Origin: Paracoccaceae bacterium
Lineage (GTDB): Bacteria > Pseudomonadota > Alphaproteobacteria > Rhodobacterales > Rhodobacteraceae
Direction of reading: 5' to 3'
Length of the DNA stretch: 33,921 nucleotides
Assembly (NCBI GenBank): GCA_003512825.1
Contig: DOOI01000196.1
Span: forward strand, 29,751 to 63,671
How positions within the stretch are numbered: position 1 is the first letter of the stretch; each line of letters opens with the position of its first letter. Below, piece by piece: positions 17,616 through 26,890 of this stretch. The notes beneath the pieces are model-generated. The model searched no databases, had not been told where the DNA came from, and worked only from the letters and a program-made list of their open reading frames with translations. The position numbers and the translations under genes were made by a program.

Positions 17616-18781
17616 GCCGCGCATTGGTGATTGGTGCAGGCCCAGCGGGGCTGATGGCTGCGGGTGCGCTGGCGCGAGCGGGCGTGTCGGTGGTTGTGGC
17701 GGAGGCGAAGCCCTCGGTGGGCCGCAAGTTTCTCATGGCGGGCAAATCCGGGCTGAACCTGACCAAGGACGAGGAGCTGGTGAAGTTTCGCGCGCAATAT
17801 GGCGCGGCTTCTGGTGTGCTTGCGCCGATGCTGGCGGCGTTTGGACCAGAACAGACGCAGGCTTGGGCGCGGGCCTTGGGGCAAGAGGTGTTTACCGGGT
17901 CATCGGGGCGGGTGTTTCCCAAGGTGATGAAGGCCTCGCCCCTATTGCGCGCTTGGCTGGCGGAGGTGACTGGTTTGGGTGTGGAGATACGGACGCGCTG
18001 GCGTTGGGTGGGATGGGACGGCGCGGAGTGGCGTTTTGAGACACCGCAAGGCCCGCAGCGCATGGCGCCGGACTGTGTCGTTTTGGCGATGGGTGGCGCC
18101 AGCTGGCAGCGGCTTGGCTCTGATGGTGCATGGGCCGCGCAGTTCACGCCAGACGTCGCACCGTTTGCCCCCGCGAATGCCGGGTTGGACATGGCATGGT
18201 CGTCGCATATGGCGAAAGTCTATGGTCAGCCGCTCAAGGCGGTGTCGTTTCAGGCTGGGGCGCTGACAAGCCGGGGCGAGGCGGTGATTTCGGCGCGAGG
18301 GCTGGAGGGCGGTGGGCTTTACCCGCTGACGCCTGCTTTGCGCGAAGGGGAAGCGCTTTTTGCCGATTTATTGCCTGATCTGGATGAGGCCATGGTGCGC
18401 GAGCGTTTGGCGCGGCCGCGCGGGAAAGAGAGCCTCAGTAATCATTTGCGGAAAGTGCTGCGGCTTGATCCGGTCAAGCTGGCGCTATTGCAGGAGTTTG
18501 CCCGTCCCTTGCCGGATGATTTGGCTCCGACACTCAAGCGATTGCCGCTGCGCCATCTTGGGCTGCGCCCGATGGATGAGGCGATTTCGACGGCGGGCGG
18601 ATTACGCTTTGACGCTTTGGATGCGGGGCTTATGCTGTGCTCGAGGCCCGGAGTTTTTGCCTGCGGTGAGATGCTTGATTGGGAAGCGCCTACGGGTGGA
18701 TATTTGCTGACGGGGTGTTTGGCGACCGGGCTTTGGGCTGGGCAACACGCCGCCCTTTGGTTAAAAAATTCCGCAGCGTAG
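17612..18781 (+). CDS. HI0933-like FAD-dependent oxidoreductase (TIGR03862 type)
   Basis: A 389-residue flavoprotein. The N-terminus holds the FAD dinucleotide motif VIGAGPAGLMAAGALARAG, followed by the family hallmark GRKFLMAGKSGLNLTKDE. The C-terminus ends with a second FAD contact, GVFACGEMLDWEAPTGGYLL. These match the TIGR03862 subfamily of the HI0933/BaiN family. Reactions are unknown for most members. The start ATG 17612 overlaps the mscS stop codon. The pairing with mscS has no evident functional logic; it may only be a shared transcript. No signal peptide is present, so it is cytoplasmic. Confidence 0.88.
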   Translation: MSRALVIGAGPAGLMAAGALARAGVSVVVAEAKPSVGRKFLMAGKSGLNLTKDEELVKFRAQYGAASGVLAPMLAAFGPEQTQAWARALGQEVFTGSSGRVFPKVMKASPLLRAWLAEVTGLGVEIRTRWRWVGWDGAEWRFETPQGPQRMAPDCVVLAMGGASWQRLGSDGAWAAQFTPDVAPFAPANAGLDMAWSSHMAKVYGQPLKAVSFQAGALTSRGEAVISARGLEGGGLYPLTPALREGEALFADLLPDLDEAMVRERLARPRGKESLSNHLRKVLRLDPVKLALLQEFARPLPDDLAPTLKRLPLRHLGLRPMDEAISTAGGLRFDALDAGLMLCSRPGVFACGEMLDWEAPTGGYLLTGCLATGLWAGQHAALWLKNSAA

Positions 18782-18798
18782 AATTCAATTCCACACAA

Positions 18799-18825
18799 TT
18801 GACGTGCCCTGAGTCGCGCTATAGT
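18799..18825 (+). promoter_or_regulatory. candidate sigma70 promoter of the beta-oxidation operon
   Basis: TTGACG (18799-18804) and TATAGT (18820-18825) with a 15-bp spacer lie 33 bases before the fadJ-like start. The boxes match the consensus well, but the spacer is shorter than the usual 17 bp, so this is only a candidate. Confidence 0.4.
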
Positions 18826-18858
18826 TTCTCAACCTGATAAGGGATGGAGAACAAAAGC

Positions 18859-20958
18859 ATGGCCGCGATCCGCGCAATCAATGATCCGATTAGTATTGAA
18901 GAATTGGGTGCGATTGCGCTCGTTTGCATTAATAATCCGCCAGTGAATGCGACGGGCCTCGCGGTGCGGCAGGGGTTGCAGCAGGCGATTGAGGTGTTGA
19001 ATTCCGAAGGCGTCGTTCAAGCGATCGGGATCTATGCCGCTGGCCGAACCTTTGTTGCGGGGGCGGATATTCGCGAATTTGGCAAGCCACCGATGCCGCC
19101 TGCTCTGCCTGATGTATTCAACGTCATAGAAGACAGTGCCATTCCCGTGGTTGCGGTGATGCATGGCACGGCCTTGGGGGGTGGATTTGAACTCGGATTA
19201 AGCTGTCATGCGCGTGTGGGTATTGAAGGCCTGAAGATTGGCCTGCCTGAAATCAACTTGGGGCTTTTGCCGGGTGCGGGAGGCACGCAGCGCGTGCCAC
19301 GTCTGGCGGGTATTCCGATGGCTTTGGACATGGCGCTGTCGGGTCGACAAGTTGCAGCCAAAGAAGCCTTGGAAAAGGGCCTGATTGACAGACTGGTTGT
19401 GGGCGATCCGCGCGAGGTGGCCTTAAAGGCAGCGCAAGACGTTGTCGCGGGCGCGCTTGTCACGCGGCGCACCTGCGATCTGGTGACGCCAAAAGATGAT
19501 AAGGCGCTAAACGACACTGCAGAGATGCTGAAAAAGACGCAGGCGCATATGTTCTCGTGCCACAAAATCGTCGAAGCCGTGCGCGCGTCATATCTGCCGC
19601 GCAGCGAGGGGCTGAAGATCGAGCGTCAGGCTTTCATGGACTCGATGCAGACGCCGCAACGGGCGGGTATGATCCATGCATTTTTTGGTGAACGCGCAGT
19701 TTCAAATATTGCCGAAGCAAAAGGCCCTTCGCGGCCTTTGACCAAGGTTGGTGTGATTGGTGGCGGCACGATGGGGTCGGGGATCGCGACGGCGTGTTTG
19801 CTCGCGGGCCTGCCGGTGCGCTTGATCGAAGTGGCCGAAGATGGGCTCAAACGCGGGATTGCCACCGTCACCAAGAATATCGATGGCGCGGTGCAGCGTG
19901 GCAAGCTGAAGGCTGAAAAGCGCGACGCGGTTCTGAGCGCGTTGGAGCCCTCGTTGAACATGGGCGATTTGGCTGATGTGGATCTGGTCATTGAGGCGGT
20001 GTTTGAGCAGATGGAGGTGAAGAAAGAGATCTTCACCAAGCTTGATGCGATTTGCAAAGACGGTGCCATATTGGCCTCGAACACCTCTTACCTCGACATC
20101 AATGAGATCGCTGCCGTTACCAAGCGACCGCAAGATGTTTTGGGGCTACATTTCTTTAGCCCGGCGCATGTGATGCGGTTGTTGGAAATCGTTGTGCCGG
20201 ACAAGACCGCGCCGGATGTTGTGGCGACGGGTTTTGTGCTTGCCAAGGCTTTGGGCAAGGTGGGCGTGCGTGCGGGTGTTTGCGATGGGTTCATTGGCAA
20301 CCGCATCCTTTCGCATTATTCGAAAACCGCGTCTTATCTGGTGCTCGATGGCGCGAGTCCGATGCAAGTAGACGCCGCGTTGGAGGGGTTTGGCTTTGCC
20401 ATGGGGCCCCACAAGGTGGGTGATTTGGCTGGGCTCGATATTGGCTGGATGACCCGAAAGCGCAAAGCCGCTACGCGCAATCCGGCGGAGCGCTATGCCG
20501 GTGATGTTGCGGACAAGGTCTGTGAAAACGGCTGGTTTGGTCGCAAGGCAGGGCGTGGCTATTATATTTACGAGGGCGGCACGACGGTGCCCAATGAGGA
20601 AACGCTGGCGATCATCGACGCGGTGCGTGCCGAGAAAGGCATCACGCCGCGGCCTTTCCGCGATGAAGAGATCGTGGACCGCTACATGACGGCGATGATT
20701 TCCGAAGCGGCGCGCGTGGTCGAAGATGGCACGGCGCGGCGCCCGCTGGATGTGGATATGGTGTTTCTCTTTGGGTACGGATTCCCACGGTTCCGCGGCG
20801 GACCACTGCATTATGCCGACGCGATTGGCGCAAAAGAACTGGTGGCGCGGATCGAAGCTTATGCCAAGGAAGACCCGCATTATTGGCAGGTTCCGGACAT
20901 CTTGGCGCGGATGGCCAAAGATGGTGGCACCTTCGCAGATCTGAACAAGGAGGCTTGA
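18859..20958 (+). CDS. bifunctional enoyl-CoA hydratase / 3-hydroxyacyl-CoA dehydrogenase
   Basis: A 699-residue FadJ/PimF-like protein that carries out two steps of beta-oxidation. The N-terminal crotonase domain has the oxyanion-hole motif FVAGADIREFG and the catalytic glutamates Glu111 (GGGFELGLSC) and Glu131 (GLPEINLGLLPGAGGTQ). The dehydrogenase domain starts near residue 297 with the NAD motif GVIGGGTMGSG, and carries LHFFSPAHVMRLLEIV with the catalytic His. Two 3HCDH C-terminal domains follow. ATG 18859 has GGAG nine bases upstream; ATG 18844 has its purine run immediately adjacent, which is unfavourable. The stop is one base before the next start, with AAGGAGG inside its 3' end, so translation is coupled. 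Confidence 0.93.
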   Translation: MAAIRAINDPISIEELGAIALVCINNPPVNATGLAVRQGLQQAIEVLNSEGVVQAIGIYAAGRTFVAGADIREFGKPPMPPALPDVFNVIEDSAIPVVAVMHGTALGGGFELGLSCHARVGIEGLKIGLPEINLGLLPGAGGTQRVPRLAGIPMALDMALSGRQVAAKEALEKGLIDRLVVGDPREVALKAAQDVVAGALVTRRTCDLVTPKDDKALNDTAEMLKKTQAHMFSCHKIVEAVRASYLPRSEGLKIERQAFMDSMQTPQRAGMIHAFFGERAVSNIAEAKGPSRPLTKVGVIGGGTMGSGIATACLLAGLPVRLIEVAEDGLKRGIATVTKNIDGAVQRGKLKAEKRDAVLSALEPSLNMGDLADVDLVIEAVFEQMEVKKEIFTKLDAICKDGAILASNTSYLDINEIAAVTKRPQDVLGLHFFSPAHVMRLLEIVVPDKTAPDVVATGFVLAKALGKVGVRAGVCDGFIGNRILSHYSKTASYLVLDGASPMQVDAALEGFGFAMGPHKVGDLAGLDIGWMTRKRKAATRNPAERYAGDVADKVCENGWFGRKAGRGYYIYEGGTTVPNEETLAIIDAVRAEKGITPRPFRDEEIVDRYMTAMISEAARVVEDGTARRPLDVDMVFLFGYGFPRFRGGPLHYADAIGAKELVARIEAYAKEDPHYWQVPDILARMAKDGGTFADLNKEA

Positions 20959-20959
20959 G

Positions 20960-22147
20960 ATGGACCTGAGCTATAGCAAAGATGACATCGCATTTCGCGA
21001 CGAAGTGCGTGCCTATCTTGAAGAAGCACTGCCGACGAAGATGTCTGATATCGTGCGCTCAGGCGGTGAGTTGACGAAACCTATCATGGAAGAATGGCAC
21101 GCCATTCTACAGCGCAAGGGTTGGCTCGCGACGATCTGGCCCAAGAAGTTTGGCGGACCGGGATGGACCCCGGTGCAGCGTCATATCTTTGAGGAAGAGT
21201 GCTGCCGCGCCTATGCGCCACGGATTGTGCCGTTCGGGCTGTCGATGTTGGGGCCTGTGCTGCAAAAATTTGGCACGAAGGAACAGCAGGACTATTACCT
21301 GCCACGCATCCTCTCGGGGGAGGATTGGTGGTGTCAGGGCTACTCGGAGCCGGGGGCTGGATCGGATCTGGCATCGCTCAAGACCCGGGCGATACATGAG
21401 GGTGATGAGTGGGTGATCAATGGTCAGAAAACATGGACCACGCTGGGCCAGCATGCGGACAAGATCTTTTGTCTGTGCCGGACCAACCCGGACGCCAAGC
21501 AGCAAGAGGGTATCTCGTTTATCCTCGTCGATATGAAAACGCCGGGCATCGAGGTGCGGCCTATTCGGCTCATTGAGGGTGGTTACGAGGTCAATGAGGT
21601 GTTCTTTACCGATGTCCGTGTGCCTTATGGCAATCTGGTGGGCGAGGTAGACAAGGGCTGGACGATTGCCAAATTCCTGTTGAGCCATGAGCGCACGGGG
21701 ATTGCTGGGGTTGGTTTCTCGATGCAGGCACTGGAAGAAGTCAAAGCCTTGGCGCGCAAAGTGCGCCGGAATGGCAAGCCTTTGGCGCAGGACCCACTTT
21801 TTGCGGCCCGGATTGCGAAAGCAGAGATCGACCTTGAGGCAATGAAAATCACCAATATGCGGATGCTCTTCAAAGCGCAGGAGCAGGGTGCGCCGGGACC
21901 GGAAACATCTATCCTCAAGATCAAGGGCACGGTCATTCACCAAGAGTTTAAAGACCTCGCACGGCGAGCGCTTGGCCCGGTGGCGGCCCCCTTCCCCGGT
22001 CATGTTATGGAAGGCAACCTGATGTTTGGCCCCGAAGATACGGCCCATAACGCGGCGCGGTATTTCAACAATCGCAAGACGTCGATCTTTGGCGGTTCAA
22101 ACGAAATTCAGCGCAATATTTTGACCAAAGCGGCATTGGAGCTCTGA
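20960..22147 (+). CDS. acyl-CoA dehydrogenase, large subunit (PimC-like)
   Basis: A 395-residue acyl-CoA dehydrogenase with the three usual domains. FAD-binding motifs include CQGYSEPGAGSDLASLKTR and GQKTWTTLGQHADKIFC. The C-terminal domain ends FGGSNEIQRNILTKAALEL. The position where many family members have the catalytic Glu (YEG) is FGG here. Together with the adjacent shorter dehydrogenase this suggests a heteromeric enzyme like the pimeloyl-CoA dehydrogenase PimC/PimD. AAGGAGG nine bases before ATG 20960 is a very good RBS. It is the second gene of the operon. Confidence 0.9.
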   Translation: MDLSYSKDDIAFRDEVRAYLEEALPTKMSDIVRSGGELTKPIMEEWHAILQRKGWLATIWPKKFGGPGWTPVQRHIFEEECCRAYAPRIVPFGLSMLGPVLQKFGTKEQQDYYLPRILSGEDWWCQGYSEPGAGSDLASLKTRAIHEGDEWVINGQKTWTTLGQHADKIFCLCRTNPDAKQQEGISFILVDMKTPGIEVRPIRLIEGGYEVNEVFFTDVRVPYGNLVGEVDKGWTIAKFLLSHERTGIAGVGFSMQALEEVKALARKVRRNGKPLAQDPLFAARIAKAEIDLEAMKITNMRMLFKAQEQGAPGPETSILKIKGTVIHQEFKDLARRALGPVAAPFPGHVMEGNLMFGPEDTAHNAARYFNNRKTSIFGGSNEIQRNILTKAALEL

Positions 22148-22150
22148 GAG

Positions 22151-23221
22151 ATGGATTTCAACCTGACAGAAGATCGCCGGATGCTCTCGGAAAGCTTGAA
22201 CCGGTTTTTGGCAGAGCAATACCCGGTCGAGCACCGCAACAAGATTGCTTACGCGCTGCCCTGCCATGACCCGTCTAAGTGGGAGGAGATGGCAGAATTG
22301 GGTGTGCTCGGGGCCTTGGTGCCTGAGGATGCGGGTGGCTTTGGTGGAGCGGGTTTCGACATCTCTGTGGTGTTTGAGGCCATGGGACGCGTGCTATGCC
22401 CCGAGCCTGTTTTGGGGGCTGCGATGGCGGCGCGCCTGTTGGTGGCTGCGGGTGCAGATTGTGAGGCTTTGATTGCAGGCGCAGTGAAATACGCAGTTGC
22501 GGTGAGCGAGATCGAAGCGCCTTACGACTTGGATGGGATTGCCTGTTCGGCAAGTGCCAAGGGCGAGGGCTATGTGCTTTCGGGGCGCAAGACCGCGGTA
22601 TATGGCGGGCAAGCCGCAGATATGTTCCTTGTCGCCGCAAGATTGGACGGGGCTTTGGCCGTTTTTGAAGTGGCAGCGGACGCCGCGCAGGTTGTTGGCT
22701 ATCCGATGATGGATGGCGGCGGCGCGGCTGAGCTATTGTTGGACGAGACACCTGCCCGACTTCTCAAGGCGCAGGCGGCTGCGGCTCTGGAAGATGCGGT
22801 AAATGCCGGTATCGTGGCGCTATGTGCCGAAGCCGTGGGCGCGATGGATGTGACGCTGAATACAACAGTTGATTACCTTAAGACGCGCAAGCAATTCGGG
22901 GTGCCGATCGCCAAATTCCAAGTGCTGCAACATCGCGCTGTGGATATGCTGACGGAAATCGAACAAGCGCGCTCGATCACCATCAAAGCGGCGTCAGACC
23001 TCGGCACCGCACAGGCGAGCCGCTCGGCTTCCATGGCGAAGAACCTGATCGGACGCGCGGCGCGCTTGGTGGCAGAAGAGGCCATTCAAATGCACGGTGG
23101 TATCGCGATGACGTGGGAATACCCCACCAGTCATTTTGGCAAGCGGCTGATCATGCTGGACGCGCAATTGGGGGATCAGGACCATCACCTGAGCAAGGTC
23201 ATGGCAAACTACGCGGCGTAA
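22151..23221 (+). CDS. acyl-CoA dehydrogenase, small subunit (PimD-like)
   Basis: A 356-residue acyl-CoA dehydrogenase-family protein, more divergent than its upstream partner. It retains the N-terminal helical domain (MDFNLTEDRRMLSESLNRFL) and the C-terminal FAD/CoA domain (DYLKTRKQFGVPIAKFQVLQ, EEAIQMHGGIAMTWEYP), but its middle domain is shortened and the usual EPGxGSD motif is absent (SEIEAPYDLDG). This is typical of the second subunit of alpha2beta2 dehydrogenases. It starts three bases after the large-subunit stop, and a hairpin terminator follows its 3' end. Confidence 0.88.
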   Translation: MDFNLTEDRRMLSESLNRFLAEQYPVEHRNKIAYALPCHDPSKWEEMAELGVLGALVPEDAGGFGGAGFDISVVFEAMGRVLCPEPVLGAAMAARLLVAAGADCEALIAGAVKYAVAVSEIEAPYDLDGIACSASAKGEGYVLSGRKTAVYGGQAADMFLVAARLDGALAVFEVAADAAQVVGYPMMDGGGAAELLLDETPARLLKAQAAAALEDAVNAGIVALCAEAVGAMDVTLNTTVDYLKTRKQFGVPIAKFQVLQHRAVDMLTEIEQARSITIKAASDLGTAQASRSASMAKNLIGRAARLVAEEAIQMHGGIAMTWEYPTSHFGKRLIMLDAQLGDQDHHLSKVMANYAA

Positions 23222-23237
23222 TTTTTGCGATAAATCC

Positions 23238-23270
23238 AAAAGGCGCGGGCCGGGCTGGGCTGCGCCTTTT
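23238..23270 (+). terminator. rho-independent terminator after the beta-oxidation operon
   Basis: AAAAGGCGC (23238-23246) pairs with GCGCCTTTT (23262-23270) as a perfect 9-bp stem with a 15-base GC-rich loop and a short T-run. It lies 16 bases after the small-subunit stop and 78 bases before matB. matB may therefore have its own promoter or be reached by read-through. Confidence 0.75.
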
Positions 23271-23347
23271 CCTGTCTTTGCAGCTCGTCTCTTGCCCCGA
23301 AAAGGCGGATGGTTCAGACAAGAACGCGTGACGCAGAAGGACACCCC

Positions 23348-24859
23348 ATGACAAACCCGCTCTATGATCGCTTGTTTGGCCGCCATGCCGGGGCTGAAAC
23401 GCCGTTTATGATCCTACCCGATGAGCGAGTGATCACACATGACGCGTTTTTGAAAATGGCCGCGCGGACAGCGCATGCGATGGCTGCGCTAGGGCTGGTG
23501 CCGGGGGACAGGCTGGCGGTGCAAATTGGCAAGACGCCTGAGGCCTTGGCTGTCTATGCTGCCTGCGCGCAAGCAGGGGTGATTTTTCTTCCCTTGAACA
23601 TGGCCTATACCGGGGCAGAAATTGACTATTTCGTCGAGAACTCTGGCGCCAAATTGGTGCTGTGCGACGAGAAGAAGCGCGCGGGACTTACCGATGTCGC
23701 GCAGCGCAATGGCGCGCGTCTGGAAACATTGAACGCAGATGGTAGCGGCAGCTTTACCGATCTTGCGCGTGGACTGCCCGAAGTCTATCCGACAGTCGCG
23801 CGCAGTGAGGATGATCTGGCGGCGTTTCTCTATACCTCGGGTACAACCGGGCGTTCCAAAGGCGCCATGCTGACACAGGGTAATCTGCTCAATAACGCAG
23901 AGGTCTTGGCGGCGCATTGGCGGTTTACCAATGAGGATGTGCTGCTGCATCAGCTGCCGATTTTTCATACGCACGGGCTCTTTGTCGCGACGAATGTCTG
24001 TTTGGTTGCAGGTTGCGCGATGCGGTTTTACCCCGGTTTTGATGCCGAAGCCTTGATCAGAGATATGCCGAAAGCTACGGCGCTGATGGGGGTGCCAACA
24101 TTTTATACCCGGCTGTTGGATGACGCGCGATTTACCCAAGACCTGACGCGTGGGATGCGGCTTTTTATTTCCGGCTCTGCGCCGCTATTGGCAGAAACAC
24201 ATGTGGAGTTTGAAAAGCGCACAGGTCACCGGATACTTGAGCGCTATGGCATGACAGAAACCAATATGAATACTTCAAACCCCTATGACGGCGAACGGCG
24301 CGCGGGCACCGTGGGCCTGCCTCTGCCCGGCGTTGAGGTGAAAGTCTGTGATCCCAAGACCGGGGCGCGCCTGAACGTGGGTGAGATCGGTGTGCTCGAA
24401 GTGCGCGGCCCGAATGTGTTCAAGGGCTATTGGCAGATGGCTGAAAAGACCCGTGAAGAACTGCGTGAGGATGGGTTCTTTATTACGGGTGATCTGGCGA
24501 TGATGGACCCTGATGGTTATGTAACCATTGTTGGCCGCAATAAAGACCTCATTATTTCAGGTGGTTACAATATTTATCCCAAAGAGATCGAGCTGTTGCT
24601 TGATGAAGCTGAGGGGGTTTTGGAATCGGCAGTCGTGGGCGTGCCACACCCTGACTTGGGCGAAACCCCTGTGGGGGTTTTGGTGGCGAAGGCCGGCGCA
24701 GTGCTGGATACCGACGCAATTTTGCGTGGGCTTGGTGAGAGCCTTGCGCGGTTCAAACAACCGCGCGCATTGGTCGTGGTCGCGGAATTGCCGCGCAACA
24801 CGATGGGCAAGGTTCAGAAAAATATGTTGCGAGACGCTTACAAGACGATGTTCGCCTGA
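23348..24859 (+). CDS. matB: malonyl-CoA synthetase (malonate-CoA ligase)
   Basis: MatB activates malonate (and often methylmalonate) to the CoA thioester with ATP in the cytoplasm. The 503-residue protein has the AMP-binding motif YTSGTTGRSKG (162-172), FHTHGLF around His207, ERYGMTETNMNTSNPYDG (298-315), which is a hallmark of the MatB group, and the catalytic Lys488 in NTMGKVQKN. It aligns closely along its full length, from memory, with Rhodopseudomonas MatB. ATG 23348 has AGAAGGA upstream. It follows a beta-oxidation operon; no malonyl-CoA decarboxylase gene lies in this window. Confidence 0.92.
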   Translation: MTNPLYDRLFGRHAGAETPFMILPDERVITHDAFLKMAARTAHAMAALGLVPGDRLAVQIGKTPEALAVYAACAQAGVIFLPLNMAYTGAEIDYFVENSGAKLVLCDEKKRAGLTDVAQRNGARLETLNADGSGSFTDLARGLPEVYPTVARSEDDLAAFLYTSGTTGRSKGAMLTQGNLLNNAEVLAAHWRFTNEDVLLHQLPIFHTHGLFVATNVCLVAGCAMRFYPGFDAEALIRDMPKATALMGVPTFYTRLLDDARFTQDLTRGMRLFISGSAPLLAETHVEFEKRTGHRILERYGMTETNMNTSNPYDGERRAGTVGLPLPGVEVKVCDPKTGARLNVGEIGVLEVRGPNVFKGYWQMAEKTREELREDGFFITGDLAMMDPDGYVTIVGRNKDLIISGGYNIYPKEIELLLDEAEGVLESAVVGVPHPDLGETPVGVLVAKAGAVLDTDAILRGLGESLARFKQPRALVVVAELPRNTMGKVQKNMLRDAYKTMFA

Positions 24860-24869
24860 GCGATGTGAG

Positions 24870-24896
24870 CGCAGGTGAGTGTGTGGCTCACCTGCG
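24870..24896. terminator. hairpin between convergent matB and DHDPS-family genes
   Basis: CGCAGGTGAG and CTCACCTGCG form a perfect 10-bp stem with a 7-base loop between two convergent stop codons. The T-run on either side is poor, so it is a strong hairpin but not a textbook terminator. Confidence 0.6.
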
Positions 24897-24901
24897 AATT
24901 C

Positions 24902-25807
24902 TTATCCAATATGTGCAATGGCGGCTGCACCGAGCGCATCGGCCAAGGCTGCGCCTTCTTCGCGGGTTGTATTCAGATGCGGCGCACGCAGATTGAGCCA
25001 GCGCATGTCGCCCGAACGATGGGCGAGAAGCGCCTTCATTCCACCGATCAGCCCGGCTTTTTGCGTGGCAAAGCGCACACGCTTCATTTCCTCATCGGCA
25101 GCTTGAACGTCTTTGCCCGCGCGCGCATCATCGAAGATGGCGCGGATCGCGGCGGCGTTGAAGTTCACCGTTGCCGAAATACAGCCTGCGCCGCCTGCTG
25201 CCAGTCCTTGGGTCAGGAATAATTCCGACCCAGGGAAAACCGAAACGCCCGGTGCGGCGGCAATGACGGCGGCGGTGTTATCCCAATTGCCTGCGCTATC
25301 TTTGTAGGCGCAGACGATCTTTGGAAACCTTTTGGAAAGCGTCTCCACAAGGGATGGTGTGATGGGTACGCCTGAATTTTGCGGGATATTGTATAGGATC
25401 ACACGGAGGCGATCATCGGCGACTGTGTTGATCAGTTCGGAAAAATAGCGCCCTTGGCCCACATCGCCGACTGCCCCGTAGAAAAAGGAGGGCAGCACCA
25501 TCGCCGCAGAGCAACCTGCTTGCACTGCGTGGCGCGTCAGAACCGCAGTATCGGTGAGCGCGGTGAGGCCTGTGCCGGGCATCAGTCGCGCAGCTGGAAT
25601 ACCTGCCTCCAACAAAAGATCAACGGCGGCAATGCGCTCTGAAACAGAGAGCGACAGCGCTTCGCCTGTGGTGCCGAAGGGCGAAAGATAATGCGCGCCT
25701 TGCTCAAGCACCCACTTTGCATGAGAGACCCAAAGGTCTTTTGCGAGGGAGCCGTCAGAGTTGAACGGCGTAAGAAGCGGGCAGATAACACCATGGAAAG
25801 GAAGCAT
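24902..25807 (-). CDS. dihydrodipicolinate synthase family aldolase/lyase
   Basis: A 301-residue TIM-barrel enzyme of the DHDPS/N-acetylneuraminate lyase family. SPFGTTGEA (42-50), Tyr139 in ILYNIP and the Schiff-base Lys169 in CAYKDSAGN are all present, so it should be active on a 2-oxo acid. It is not next to lysine genes and sits instead with a hydroxyacid dehydrogenase, an IlvD-type dehydratase and a reductase. A role in catabolising a sugar acid or other 2-keto acid is therefore more likely than DapA, but the substrate cannot be told. ATG 25807 has AAGGAG upstream. It lies 14 bases downstream of the dehydrogenase gene, in one operon. Confidence 0.85.
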   Translation of the reverse strand: MLPFHGVICPLLTPFNSDGSLAKDLWVSHAKWVLEQGAHYLSPFGTTGEALSLSVSERIAAVDLLLEAGIPAARLMPGTGLTALTDTAVLTRHAVQAGCSAAMVLPSFFYGAVGDVGQGRYFSELINTVADDRLRVILYNIPQNSGVPITPSLVETLSKRFPKIVCAYKDSAGNWDNTAAVIAAAPGVSVFPGSELFLTQGLAAGGAGCISATVNFNAAAIRAIFDDARAGKDVQAADEEMKRVRFATQKAGLIGGMKALLAHRSGDMRWLNLRAPHLNTTREEGAALADALGAAAIAHIG

Positions 25808-25821
25808 TTTTTCGGGTCTCC

Positions 25822-26781
25822 TTAGAGCAAACGGATAGGCGCGCCGGCGCGGAAGGCGGTGATGGCTTCTACGGTGTCGGTGTAGAAAAGCCGCCATGTG
25901 GCGTCGGTGACATAGCCTAGATGTGGGGTGAGCAGGAGGCGGTCGCCAAAGGTGGCGCGGGCCTTGCGCCAGGGATCGTCGGCGGGGAGCGGTTCGGTTT
26001 CGAATACGTCAATTCCGGCCATGGCGGTCGGGTCTTGTGCGAGCCAAGCCAGAAGCCCCTCGCGCGACATCAGGCCCGCCCGCGAGGTGTTGAGGAAGAT
26101 CGCTCCGGGCGGGAGCGCCGCGAACACATCAGCCGTGACAAGGTCACGCGAGCGGTCGGAAAGAACCATATGCAAGGTGAGCACATCGGCCCCTTCCGCC
26201 AGAGCTTTGAGCGAGGGCGCGCGCGTGACGCCATGCTCGGCGCAGCGGTCATCGTTAAGGTTTGGCGACCAAGCGGCAACCTCCATGCCAAGCAATTTAC
26301 CCATTGCGGCGACCTGTCCGCCTATGGAGCCTAGCCCGACGATGCCAAGCCGTAGCCCTGCCAGATCGCGACCGGGAACGCCTTGGAATCCGCCGGAATT
26401 CAGACGGTTGGCTTCGGGGATAATTCGGCGCGAGAGGTTGAGGAGCAGCGCAAGTGTCAGCTCGGACGTGGTGGTCTTGCGGCCTCGCGTGCCGCAGACT
26501 TCGACACCTTGAGCGCGGGCGGCATTAATATCTATCGCTAGGTTGCGGTTGCCTGTGGTTACGATGAGCCGCAGGTTTGGCAAGGCTTGGATGAGTGAGG
26601 CGGGGAAGGGTGTCCGCTCGCGCATCAGACACAAGACATCGAAGCCACGCAGCTTGGCGGCGGCCTCGGCCTCGCTCGAAAAGGGCTCTGAGAATACGGT
26701 GATTTCAGCGCCTAGCCCATCCCAGTTGGCCATGCTCAGCGCGCTTTCGGACCAGTCGTCCAAGATCGCAATCCGCATCAT
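25822..26781 (-). CDS. D-2-hydroxyacid dehydrogenase family protein
   Basis: A 319-residue NAD(P)-dependent dehydrogenase of the D-2-hydroxyacid / phosphoglycerate dehydrogenase group, cytoplasmic. The nucleotide-binding motif is GLGSIG (149-154). The catalytic triad is visible as Arg234 (NTSRAGL), Glu263 (DVFETEP) and His287 (TPHLGY). The C-terminal ACT or serine-binding domain of true SerA is missing, so a role in serine synthesis is not indicated. Two adjacent ATGs (26781 and 26778) follow a GGGGAG. It is the first gene of the minus-strand operon and shares a divergent control region with the IlvD-type gene. Confidence 0.88.
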   Translation of the reverse strand: MMRIAILDDWSESALSMANWDGLGAEITVFSEPFSSEAEAAAKLRGFDVLCLMRERTPFPASLIQALPNLRLIVTTGNRNLAIDINAARAQGVEVCGTRGRKTTTSELTLALLLNLSRRIIPEANRLNSGGFQGVPGRDLAGLRLGIVGLGSIGGQVAAMGKLLGMEVAAWSPNLNDDRCAEHGVTRAPSLKALAEGADVLTLHMVLSDRSRDLVTADVFAALPPGAIFLNTSRAGLMSREGLLAWLAQDPTAMAGIDVFETEPLPADDPWRKARATFGDRLLLTPHLGYVTDATWRLFYTDTVEAITAFRAGAPIRLL

Positions 26782-26890
26782 GTCTCTCCCCCTTTTTGCG
26801 CCTGTGACAGGCTCGATTTTAGACCAGACAATAGCGAAGACGGGGGCAGGGGAAAGGGCTAGATTTAGTGGGTAGGGTGCCGCAATTTCA

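Noticed and set aside
24902..25807. Assignment as lysine-pathway dapA
   Set aside because: The context is a hydroxyacid dehydrogenase and IlvD-type dehydratase, not the dap genes, and the family includes many non-DapA aldolases.
25822..26781. Assignment as serA (phosphoglycerate dehydrogenase)
   Set aside because: It is 319 residues long without the C-terminal regulatory domain and has no serine-synthesis neighbours; the general family call is safer.
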